In this document: positions 42,546 to 52,590 of the stretch, piece by piece
How the letters are laid out: every line of letters starts with the position of its first letter
Position numbering within the stretch: the first letter of the stretch is position 1
DNA from: Euphorbia lathyris
Lineage: Eukaryota; Streptophyta; Magnoliopsida; Malpighiales; Euphorbiaceae
Length of the DNA: 64,000 nt
NCBI RefSeq assembly: GCF_963576675.1
Contig: NC_088910.1
Coordinates: forward strand, 26,972,531-27,036,530
Direction of reading: 5' to 3'
Made by a program: the position numbers and the translations under genes
Notes under the pieces: generated by a model
Told to the model about the DNA's origin: nothing
Database searches by the model: none
What the model saw: the letters and a program-made list of their open reading frames with translations, nothing else

Positions 42546-42783
42546 TCTGGGAAAATACTATGTAGATATTGTCCACTTTGACTGAAATCCAACACTCTAT
42601 ATTTCACGGTTTTAAAATGCGTCTGTATGGATTGGATTCTCACCTTACCAATAAGCCTCAGTCTCTCTCTCCAATTTCGATGTGTGATTCAGTTCATTCA
42701 TGCCCCTCATCATCATCCCTTAGAGTTGCTCATTTCTTAAGCCTTCTACCCCAATGTCACCCACTCCAGACTGGATCATTATA
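42546..42783 (+). repeat. TRIM/solo-LTR-like repeat, copy 3
   Basis: It shares TACTATGTAGATATTGTCC, the CACGGTTTTAAAATGCGTC block, ATTCAGTTCATTCATG and a GGATCATTATA end with the copies at 28201 and 34313. The first ~15 bases differ and no target duplication is clear. Confidence 0.55.
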
Positions 42784-43295
42784 GGTTCACCAGCTTTCAT
42801 CCAGTTCATCCTCGAACCACACATCCTAAGTGGAGAGTCAGCTATAATACCAATTATAATAACCTGACCCAATAGGATGAAGGCTTGATTTTCTCTTGAT
42901 TGGCTTCTCCGAATATGAGTTATTTCGAGAAAGTTGATATGGTATTAAGAATTTTTTGGATGGATTGTTCTTTCAATTAAGCGAACAGATATTTGATGGG
43001 ATGAATAGGCGATTGAGATCTCTATTTTTGTTCAAATGTTAACTATTGAATTTGTTAAGAGTACCTCCATATTCTTTTATGTTTATGTGTCTTTTAGTTA
43101 AAATTAGATTATTCATTAATTGGGTACTGTCAAGTTAGAGTGGATTATGCATCTAATATATATTCATTTATGTGTTTGTGTCATTTTAACTTTTAGAGTT
43201 CAGCATTTAGCAACAACAACGAAAAATGATACTTAAAAAACAAATATGAGATATATGTACGACGGGGATATGATAAACTTTATATATAATTAATA

Positions 43296-45432
43296 GGGAA
43301 AAGTACAAAAATAAATTTTATGGTTACATCTGTTTTCAATCGCACCCTTATAGTTTTAAAATTTACAAAATGGTACTTTGAGGTTTATTCCGTTTGCAAA
43401 CACATACCAAATTGATTAATGGTGTTAAAAGTCAAAAGAAAAAGAGTGAATTTGGTTATTATATTTATTTATTTTATAAATGAACCCCCTTATTATCTAA
43501 TTATCACAAACAAACTCCAAAATAAAAATAAAAATTAATTATACCATCTTTTCTCTCTCTTTAATTTCTTGTTTTTTTTCTTCTCTCATCTTTGTTATTT
43601 TTTTCTTCTTTCTCACTCTTCTCTCTCATCTTTCGTACCATTTTATAAACATTAAATTAAGTTGAACCATGTATTGATGCCTTATAAAAAAAAAAACATC
43701 CCGACGAGTATAATGTAAGAATTTATTATTATATGAAATGAATAAAGAAGTAAAACCTGAGTGAAGACCGAGCATAGCACTATTCCAGGAAAGCATCGGC
43801 GGTCTCCGCCGATCCACACAAATTCAACATACCAACAGCATTAGCCAAGCATTAGCCAAACAATAAGAACAATCACCTGAATTCAAATCCCCAAACACTG
43901 AGCATAACCTTCAACCAAACCAGAACTACTAACTCTAAACCCAATCCCCGTCTGCAAATCAGCAAGAACTGTAAGAAACAAACGAGGGTTACAGAAAAAG
44001 CCGAATTGAAATTAAGAACGGAAATCGAACTGTGCCATGGCGGAGGACACTGCCTTGAAAGCGATTTCGGCAGACCGAGGTGCAATCTGTAACTCCGGTC
44101 GCTCCCCAAAGTTAACACAGAAACCTTCGAACCTGTTCACTCAAAGTCGAAGATTGTAGAACAACAAAAGAGTATTTTAATTGTCCAGAAAAAATGATTG
44201 AAAGAAAAACTGTGTTTCCAAAGCTGGAAACTGGTCAGAAATATGAACGTTAGAACGTTCATATACACGATAGAACGTGGAGTAAGACCAGGAGAAAAAT
44301 AAGGTTCTGTTTTTGACTAAATAAAAAGTTGAAGAAAAATTCAAAGAAGTTAAAACGGATAAAAAGAAAAATAAAATTCAGGTCCAGTCGGGACGGGCGG
44401 GCGTCGCGCGAACGAGCAAGTGGTATATTTGCTAAAAACCACTTAACACAATTTAAAGGCTTCTAAAGCCCAACTCTATATATACCCACTCAAACCTTTG
44501 TAAATTTCCTATGTGGGATTGTGAAAGTGCTTTTGAAAGCAAAATCCTTAAAGACAAATATACCCCCACTTCAAATCCATTTTATTCAATCACCAAAGCC
44601 ATTTATTCTAACAAGAACATCATCTCTCCGCCGGAAAAACTCAACATCATTATTCGCACTCCTACTACATTTCTTAAATTTCACACCAGTATCAATCTTT
44701 CCCAAAAATCACCATGTTCATATCCCAAATAGCAACCCTTAAGTTGAAGAGCAGCACCATAAGAGTAAGGACAAAAAGGCTGATCTGATTAACCGTGCTT
44801 TGGATACATTTTGAGCAATCGATGGTCTTCAAATTGCCTCTGCACTGGTATAAGCTAAATACGGCGGATTCCGGTGAGGATGAGGTTGAGTTTCCGATTG
44901 CGAAGCTGTTGTAAGCGGCTTCAGAGGAAGAGGATACGATTGAGGAAAGGAAAGAGTTGAGATTTGATTCGAATTGTGAATTCTTTTGGTATTTTTCTTG
45001 AGAGCAACCTGCGTAGACGAAGATGTGAGCTTGCACTGAGGAATTTCCATGGATGAAGGAGAGGGAAATGGACAAGATGAAGAAAAGTGAAGTGAATTTG
45101 GTTAGAGAGAAAAATTAAGAAAGATGAGAAAGAAGAGAGAGAAATAAGAAAAAAAAACTAAAGGAAGATGGAAAAAATTGGTGCAATTGATTTTTATTTT
45201 TTATTATGAGGTTTGTTTGTAATAATTAGATAATAATGAGGTTAATTTATAAAGTAAACAAATATAAGGATCAAATTCATTCTTTTCTCTTTGATTTTTA
45301 ACCCTAATAGTCAATTTGGTATGTGTTTGTTAACAGAATGAACCTCAATGTACCATTTTGTAAACTTTTAAACAACAATGGTGCCGATCGAAAACAGATG
45401 TAACCATAAGATTTATTTTTTATACATTTCCC
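43296..45432. mobile_element. Pack-MULE with 9-bp target duplication
   Basis: The element starts GGGAAAAGTAC and ends GTATAAATGGG-like in reverse (...ATACATTTCCC). Its two ends are diverged inverted repeats about 300 bp long (GGTTACATCTGTTTTC and GAAAACAGATGTAACC lie in matching positions). TAATTAATA flanks both sides exactly (43287-43295 and 45433-45441), the 9-bp duplication of Mutator elements. There is no transposase. The body carries fragments of a host DUF26 gene, making it a Pack-MULE. Confidence 0.88.
43745..45075 (-). pseudogene. Captured PDLP-like (DUF26/Gnk2) gene inside Pack-MULE
   Basis: Minus-strand reading gives the first Gnk2 domain: FVYAGCSQEKYQ, SFLSSIVSSSS, YNSFAIGNSTSSSPESA, LYQCRGNLKTIDCSKC, then after a one-base shift CPYSYGAALQLKGCY and RRRDDVL. 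The second domain lies at about 43960-43745: VLADLQTGIGFRVSSSG, EGYAQCLG, a shift, DLNSGDCSYCLANA, an 11-bp tandem duplication, and NLCGSADTADAFLE. This order matches plasmodesmata-located proteins, membrane proteins at plasmodesmata with two extracellular Gnk2 domains. About 600 bp between the domains is foreign or rearranged, including a TATA-bearing segment near 44470. Frameshifts and stops make it non-functional as a PDLP; an open piece of 127 codons (45075-44692) remains. Confidence 0.82.
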
Positions 45433-45441
45433 TAATTAATA

Positions 45442-47474
45442 ATATATATCATTTGTAATGAAAAATTTAAAAGATACATAAATATATAAACCATAAATCA
45501 TATTCATAAAGTAATTATAAAACTACAGATAAAACTCATAAATCATTATAAGACCACAAATAATATCTATAATATTAACTAATAAGTCACATAATTCTTA
45601 TATTTTTAAAGTTTTCTTAATTTGCTAATGGGTGGTGAGTTGATATTACTTTATTTAATTTGTTATATAGTCCTTATGTTTTCAAAGTTTTTTTAAAAAC
45701 CCCTACAATTTAACTAATTAATTAAGAAAAGTATTCCGGCCGTATTTCTAATTAAAAAAAGAAAAAAATGGGATATTTCCTAGCTATATCTTGTACGTAT
45801 CCACGCTGTATCCCCATCCTCGGAGTAGCGGATACGTGTATGTTAACCTCTTAGAAGTATCAATGTTTTATAGGTTTCAATGATAAGATCTTATCAAATT
45901 GATAAGGTAAGTTGTATTGTTATTTAGACCAAAGATTGTAGAGTCTGTGTTACATTTAATTTTGTTACATATTATACCGACTTTGGTTTTGTAAATTATA
46001 AGTATGACAAATTGCAAGTTGCAACGTTATCATGCAAATATATGGTAATATTTGAGTAGCATTAGCCTATTTTCTTTGATACATATTATGAAACCTAATA
46101 AGCCATTTGGTTGGTTTTCTTGCAATCAGTTTAGTATACAACTAATTTGGTTGGATTAAGTTATGGCAACATTGAGATTTTTTTTTTTTTTTTTTTTTTT
46201 TTTTGTACCCGACTATAAGTGCACTGCACAAGCTCTATTTGTTGCAAATATCTAGACATAAACATTTTGTTTTATTCATATTTGTTACATTTAATATATG
46301 AGTTTTTCATGTGCATTTTTTGGTCATTCTTTATTCTTTGGTTTGGGATAATGAAATTGTTTCATTAGCCTATGATACGTGTAACACATATAGAGTTTAC
46401 ATGTGTTTACGAGACACTTGTAAATTCGTTATGTTGTGTATTGAATTTCCTTCATTTTTTGATCTTTTTGAAACTATCTTTAATTTGTTCTTGCCCAATC
46501 TTTATTTGCTCTACTTATTTAACACCAATTGCTCTCCAATATCAACTGTACCATCGATTCCAAGATCACTAGAATTTGCAGCCCCAAAACAGAATTTAAT
46601 ATAATAGAACAACTATCATCTATTAATCAAGTTGAAGATTTCAATTTAGGAATTTTTGGTTGATAGTAATGCGCTATATATGCTTTAGATAATCATAATC
46701 CGATTTTTTTCAACGACATAGTTTTGATCCGATCAAGTAAAATTGTTTAGATTTCCTATAAGTTTTTTCTCTTTGATTTTTCTTAGTATATTACTTGCAT
46801 TCTCTGTCTTTTCACCTGAGTTAAAAAAAAAGATAGCATGATCTTTTTAAATATTGATTTTATATAATATTTTCTTACTATTTTTATTAGGGTAAATAAT
46901 TATAAGGTTTTTATGTTTTTACTTAACACGCTAGTAAGTCCATCATATTATTATAAGGTCTTTAAATTTTATCTTAATCAATTCTTTAGTCCTTACATTT
47001 GTTTTTGTAAATGAAAGTCCAAAATTGCCCCTAGTTATATACATAAAAAAAATTATCTTTTACTTTCAAATTTAATCTAATTAATTTTATTGAAGTTTTT
47101 GAACTACATATACACCGAAATTAATATACTTGAAATTTATTATTATTAATTTTCTTAAATTATAATTAATTTTCTTTATTTTTTAATATAATATCTTTAA
47201 ACTAACATTAAATATCGTTATAAATTTTTAAAAAATCATATATGAGTATTTTTTATTCAGTAAAATTTATTAGAATTGTAAAAACGTTTTACAATGATAG
47301 TCTTACTCCTATTTTAATAATTTTGAAATATTTTTCATTCATTTTTTTAGTCAATTAAAGTTCTATAATTATATAAAAATTAATAAATCAATTATTTTAT
47401 ATTGGAAAGATTGTGATTATGTAGGAAAAAAAGAGAAAAAAATATAAAGTAGGAAAAATAGATGTTTTATTATT
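45442..47474. other. AT-rich intergenic DNA with poly-T tract
   Basis: A run of about 34 T lies at 46171-46204. I see no gene, and the short frames around 46311-46604 have no recognisable features. Confidence 0.5.
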
Positions 47475-47491
47475 AAAACATAAAATAAAGG

Positions 47492-48194
47492 TGGAGAAAC
47501 GAGGAGATCTTTGGTGAGAAGACTGTTTTTATTCAGAACTTACCCGAGTTCTTCTCTAAAAAGCTCCTTACCATTACGAGGAGCTTCAAAGGGGACCCCC
47601 TTGCCAATTCTACCCAGAATAAAGAGGTTCATCTCGTTGGGTGGTGTAGGCCGAAGGATGGGGTGGTTAAGTTGAACACGGATGGCTCTTGTCTCAACAA
47701 TGGAAAGATCGCGGCTGGAGGCGTGCTCAGGGACGCAGGAGGTGCCTGGTTGTCTGGATTCACCCATAACCTGGGTTTGGGCTCATCCTTTTCAGCGGAA
47801 CTTTGGGGTATTCTTTCTGGAGTCAAGCTTGCCAGAAATCTGGGTATTAAAAGGCTTGCTGTGGAGTCTGATAATATGGAGGCTATTAGTATGATCTCTA
47901 ATAATCATGCTTTTTGTCTTAGTAGCCAGAACCTTATCAAAGCAATAAGAAGTCTTGGCTCCTCATTTGAGTCCTTAGAGTTCAGCCACATCTACAGAGA
48001 ACAAAATCGAATTGCGGATCGCTTGGCGGCGGCTGGGCACGAGGGGATGTTAGGTGTTTCCACCCTTTCTGATCCTCCTATCTATCTTTCTTCTCTCCTT
48101 TTAGAGGAAAGAGTTGGGGTTAGCTTTCCTAGGCTGATCCCATGTTAGCTTTTGTCTCGGTGTTGGTTTGTTTTCTTTCCTGTTTCTACCAAAA
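47492..48194 (+). mobile_element. 5'-truncated LINE with 17-bp target duplication
   Basis: AAAACATAAAATAAAGG occurs at 47475-47491 and 48195-48211, flanking a 703-bp insert that ends in a short A-run. This fits target-primed reverse transcription that stopped early. Its only coding content is the RNase H domain of ORF2. Confidence 0.82.
47540..48148 (+). pseudogene. LINE ORF2 RNase H domain (partial, still open)
   Basis: The frame is open from the truncation point to a TAG at 48148. It includes LVGWCRPKDGVVKLNTDGSC, GGVLRDAGGAWLSGF, SAELWGILSGVKLA, AVESDNMEAISM and REQNRIADRLAAAGH. The four catalytic positions of RNase H (D in NTDGS, E in SAELW, D in ESDN, D in ADRLA) are all kept. An internal ATG at 47663 would give 161 codons. 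It is a fragment of a larger LINE protein; host use is not suggested by anything here. Confidence 0.8.
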
Positions 48195-48211
48195 AAAACA
48201 TAAAATAAAGG

Positions 48212-48862
48212 GTAATTTTGGTATTTTAAAATTTATTTAGTATAGTTTGACCATTGACCTAAGCATAAGGACTAAGGATTTAACAAAAACAAAAACTGAA
48301 GGACTATATAATTATTTCTAAAAACACAAGGATTAAGTAGTGTATTAGGTAAAAACATAGGGACTTTATAATTATTTATCCTTTTTATTATCATTATCAT
48401 GTATTGTCATACAAGGTTGATTCCATGCTCACTCTTATTTTCCATATTTTTATTTAATTTAATTATTGTTCTAATTTTGATATTATGTTAAAGGCTATAA
48501 CTGTATTTTAGGGATATTGTTGGTTTTAATGATGCCATTGAAGATTGAACTAAGCATGTAAAAAATATGATTAAAGGAATACTGGAAGAAAGTTATTTCA
48601 TTTGGTAAAATAAGATTTTGGACTATATTATAATTATAAATATGTAGAGTAAAAATGGTATAAACTATGTAAAAAAGAGTATAAAATGTAACAATATATT
48701 TTAGTAAAATGTTACAGTATCTTTAATTTTTTTTCTTATGTTACGGTTATCTTTAAATATTAATTTAGTAATGGACCTGTTAGCAATATTTTGCAAATAT
48801 TGATAATTTTAACATTGGTTTTTGTGAGTGATTGTGCGGACGTATTAAGGAAGTTAATTTCC
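48212..48862. other. AT-rich intergenic DNA, no gene seen
   Basis: No element ends or coding are visible up to the target duplication of the gypsy element. Confidence 0.5.
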
Positions 48863-48867
48863 AATTG

Positions 48868-49351
48868 TGATAACAGGTGGGGAAATTCCGATCAACGTCC
48901 GTCCCTGTGGGGGCGTTGTTGGGTTCGACGGGGGAAGCTCCGATGCCAAAGTCAGTAAGGTGATTCAAGGAAAACAAACTGAATTGACAAAGACTGTGAG
49001 AATGTGTGTGTGTACCTTGATAGCCTAGGGAACCAGGCTATATATAGCTGAGAAGTTGTAACCTTCAGGTAACTAGAAAGTCTCCATTAATGCTTCATTA
49101 ATGGCGGTTACGAGTTATCCTTAACCTGGCGGTTTAGCTAATTAATAACTCATTAATGATCTTTTATGGCCGAGTCGGCGGCCAGCCGTTATAGAGGCGA
49201 ATGGAGAGATTTGCCTTATAGGTCCGCCAGCGGATCTCTTAGAGCTGATCCGTGGAGATCCGCCAGCCAGCTTCCCTTTGGGGATCACCATGTGGCGTAC
49301 TTTGAGGTGAATATCCCTTTTGGTCCTCAGGATAATATCTCGATGTTATCA
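48868..49351 (-). repeat. 3' LTR of gypsy element
   Basis: It contains a self-complementary TATA block GCTATATATAGC at 49037-49048. In plus orientation this LTR lies upstream of the antisense gene and could serve as its promoter. Confidence 0.92.
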
Positions 49352-49370
49352 GAAGCCCCCCCAAAATGCC
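49352..49370 (-). promoter_or_regulatory. Polypurine tract of gypsy element
   Basis: On the minus strand TTTTGGGGGGGCTTC abuts the 3' LTR, the expected plus-strand primer site. Confidence 0.6.
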
Positions 49371-49647
49371 CTTAAAGTCCTTTAGGGCTTTTGAACTTCC
49401 GCGCGCCGTTATAAACACTTGCACTAATGATCACATTGTTCGATGCCATTGGACGATCGACACGTGTAGTGGACACACTATCCCAGGAAGGAGAAAACTC
49501 TTTTCTTCTTCTTACGCTTTCTCTTTCTTCCTCATTTCTTCATTTTTCTCTTGCGCTCGAAGCTTTTTCTGGGATTTCTTCAGAGTTTTGCACCAAGCTT
49601 CCGATTTCTCATGTAAGTTCATTTTCTTTCGCTTAACTTTTTCCTAG

Positions 49648-51942
49648 ATGTTTAGAAGTTCGTCTTCATCTTCTAGATCAACTTCAGAACTTTTTAATTC
49701 AACCTCCCATCCTGAAATAGAAGTCGATTTTAGTTGGACCACCTCGTCGTCGGAGAACTCCCATTCTTCCGAAGGCACGGTTAATTCCGATTTAGCCGAG
49801 TTTAATAACTCGGCGTGTAATCATCATCAGACTCGTTCCACTAGGAATCCGTCCCTTTTTACTTCTATCTCCGGCGCCGCTCCGGCCGGTGCCCATAGGT
49901 GGTTTACGGGATCAATGGCCTCTTCTTCGATTCCCCCTAGGAAAAAGAATCCCCGAGCGGAGTCCACTCCGTCTCGTATGAGTTCCGCGGATCTAATGGA
50001 TCTGGCGGATCGCTTTCCCTGGATTAAAAATTATGAGACTCAGCTCGCCGCATCTCATCAACGTCCTTCCTGTCCGCCTAGCGGCTTCCTTACAGTGTAT
50101 TGTAGTCATGTGGAGAGAGGGTTCCGACTTCCTCTTCCAAAGATGATGGCGGACATCCTCTCTTACTTTGACATCACAGTCAGCCAGCTACATCCTAACT
50201 GCTGGTTGGACATCGCTTTAGACTGCTATCTTGCCTTGAATTTAGGAGTTGTATATACGGGTCGTATCTTTAGAGCTTTTCACAAACCCTCAAAAAGGAA
50301 GTCCGAATCTTATCTCACTTTCGCCAAGTTCGGGGTATATTCGCCCTTTAGCGACAAAATGTCTAATGTTCATTGCTGGGATGAGAGATTCTTCTACGTG
50401 AAGATAAAGGATGGCGAACCATTGGGTTTTCCTTCAGTCTGGAATCCCAGGCCGCTACATATGGCGGGTGACATGCGTATCCTAACGGATGGTGATGAGA
50501 AGGTGGCGAAGCTCATGAAGCAAATCAAGGCGGATGCATGGACATATGCTGATGCCTTAGCCTTCATGATGAGTGATATCCCATTGATTCGCCGGGAAGG
50601 GGATCAATTCGTTTACTCAAAGATTACACAATTTGACCAAGGTACCTTCCATTTCTTCATGAACCTTGATTACTTTAATGTTTTCTTTGGCAGGGGTTTA
50701 TCTAAGGCCAATCACGCTCTTGCAGAGAAGCGCAGGAAGTTTTTGGAGGCTGAAGCACGCAAAAAGGATCAAGCGACGAATCCCCAGATTGTTACTGGCA
50801 AACATCCGGCTGAAACAGGGGTTGATCCGCCATTGAAAAGGAGGAAACCCAACACCACTGGAGTTCCTAAGCTTATGGCTGATGCCATGAGGTCCGCCAG
50901 GCCTGCAGGGGAAATTGCACAGGTAGATTTACCTTTGATTTCCTTCTGTTCATCAAGCTTTGGACCGGAGTATGACTCTTTCATGTTTGTGTAGACGGCG
51001 AAGCCCGATATTGGTGGATACTGGTCCGCCAAATTGGGAGCCCAAGGTTCTTTCGAGAACGAATCCATCCTAAATGATTTGGATGATGCCTTGGGTCAGG
51101 TGGGCGAAGTACAGAGGAACTATAACCAGATTCCTGGTTCAATTCATGCCCAAAAGGGGAAGACGGAGCTTCTTTCGGTGAGTTTCTTTAGAAAGGATGC
51201 AGACAATACTAGTTCTTTAATCCTTTTTGTCTTTTGATTGAATCGTTTGTTTTTGGGACAGTTGTATGCTCGCCTACGTACCATGGAAACTGAGCTCCTT
51301 CAGAATGTGGCGGATAAGGCAACTATCGAGAGGCTAGAGAAAGAGATAGTGGAAGCCAATTCCACTATTGCTTCTATTAATGCAGGTCTTGCTTCCGCGA
51401 ATGCAAACCTTACTTCCGCCACAGCCGCCCTATTTCTCAGGGATGAGGAAATTGAGAGGTTAAAGGCAAAGATTGTGTCTGATGCCAAAAACCATGAAGA
51501 TGCCCTTGGAGAAGCTGAATACATGGCGGGCGAACAAGCCTTTTATTATGGCGAGATGCTTATGGCGTACTTCTCCTTGGCGCATCCTGAGACTAACTTC
51601 ACCGATCCGCAATTCGCCGTCCCCGAACCAGAAGATGTGGTGAAGTTCAATAAAATGTCAAACGCTAAGGAGTACCTCCGTGATTACGTTCGGAGATGGA
51701 TGAAGGGTCCTGTGGAAGAAACCAAACCCTCTACTACGGTCTTGGCGGATGAGCTTAAAGAAGTGCCCCTCAAGGTGGATGCAGAACCAATCCCTGATCA
51801 GGCTCTTCCCCTTGGTCCCACATCTTCGGTGGATAAGGAGGTATCTCCTGATGGCGTGTCTGCGGATGTGGAGAAGGAGAATCTCCAAGCAAGCTCTGTG
51901 GGTGAAGAAAGCGCAAAGGAGGATGCTCCTATTGTTGTTTAG
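49648..51942 (+). CDS. Three-exon antisense gene inside the gypsy element
   Basis: The gene runs opposite to gag-pol. Exon 1 is 49648-50922 (425 codons). Intron 1 (50923-50994, gt...tgtag) is 72 bp and contains the stop that ends the unspliced frame. Exon 2 is 50995-51177 (61 codons). Intron 2 (51178-51261, gtgagt...gacag) is 84 bp. Exon 3 is 51262-51942. All junctions are phase 0, giving about 712 residues. Residues 1-110 are Ser-rich. Residues about 150-270 match the 'putative gypsy type transposon' (Transposase_28) domain (YCSHVERGFRLPLP, then QLHPNCWLDIAL). Exon 3 starts with a long coiled coil (residues about 490-570). Antisense ORFs of this sort are known in Tat-lineage elements such as Grande and Retand; their job is unknown. 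No stop interrupts the spliced frame. Confidence 0.75.
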
Positions 51943-52590
51943 CTTGCTTTTATTTGTGACATTGTAAAAACATTTTTAAGTACAATTTGTTTTGATCCTT
52001 TATGGAAGCTATGTTATTTTACCTTTACGTTTGCGTAAGGAAATATATAGGCATCTAGGATTTGAAGTAGGTGGCCAGCCATACTTCATTTTATGAACCT
52101 TTGTGAAGGTTAGAAGCTGTTCTATTCCTTCTAGAGGAAGTAAAGCTGCCCAGGGGATCAATTTGCTACCTATCTTTGAGGTGAAATGATCCGCCCGTAG
52201 GACTTACGAATCCTTCTCTGGAAAGGATAAAAGAGTGTAAACACCTTGCGTCCAAGGATCGTTTTAACTCTATTGGAGATTGAGATCCACCCACAAGATT
52301 GATCTTCTTGTGTTTTTAAGGCATTAAGGACGTATCTCTAAGATAGCGATACATTGTAAATGTGGAGAGCGTTGGATGCCCCCCTCTTTTTAAGACTGGA
52401 ATATTGATATTGCTGCAGTAAACAATAAAAGAGCACAGATAATAGAACAAATGATGTTTATTAATGGGAGAAATGCCTTATTACAGCAAGTAGGTCTTAT
52501 AGGTGAGCCTCGTTAAAACCTTTAATAAGAAAAACCACATGGAAAAAAGCTTATTAAAGGAAAAAGAGTACTCAAGACCGTATATACACT
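51943..52590. other. Convergent 3' region between antisense gene and gag-pol
   Basis: About 650 bp separates the two convergent stops and holds no frame. It should supply the 3' UTR of the antisense gene; AATAAAAGAG at about 52425 is one possible signal on the plus strand. Confidence 0.5.

Noticed and set aside
47540..47826. Minus frames over the LINE RNase H
   Set aside because: Shadows of the RNase H frame, which has all catalytic positions on the plus strand.
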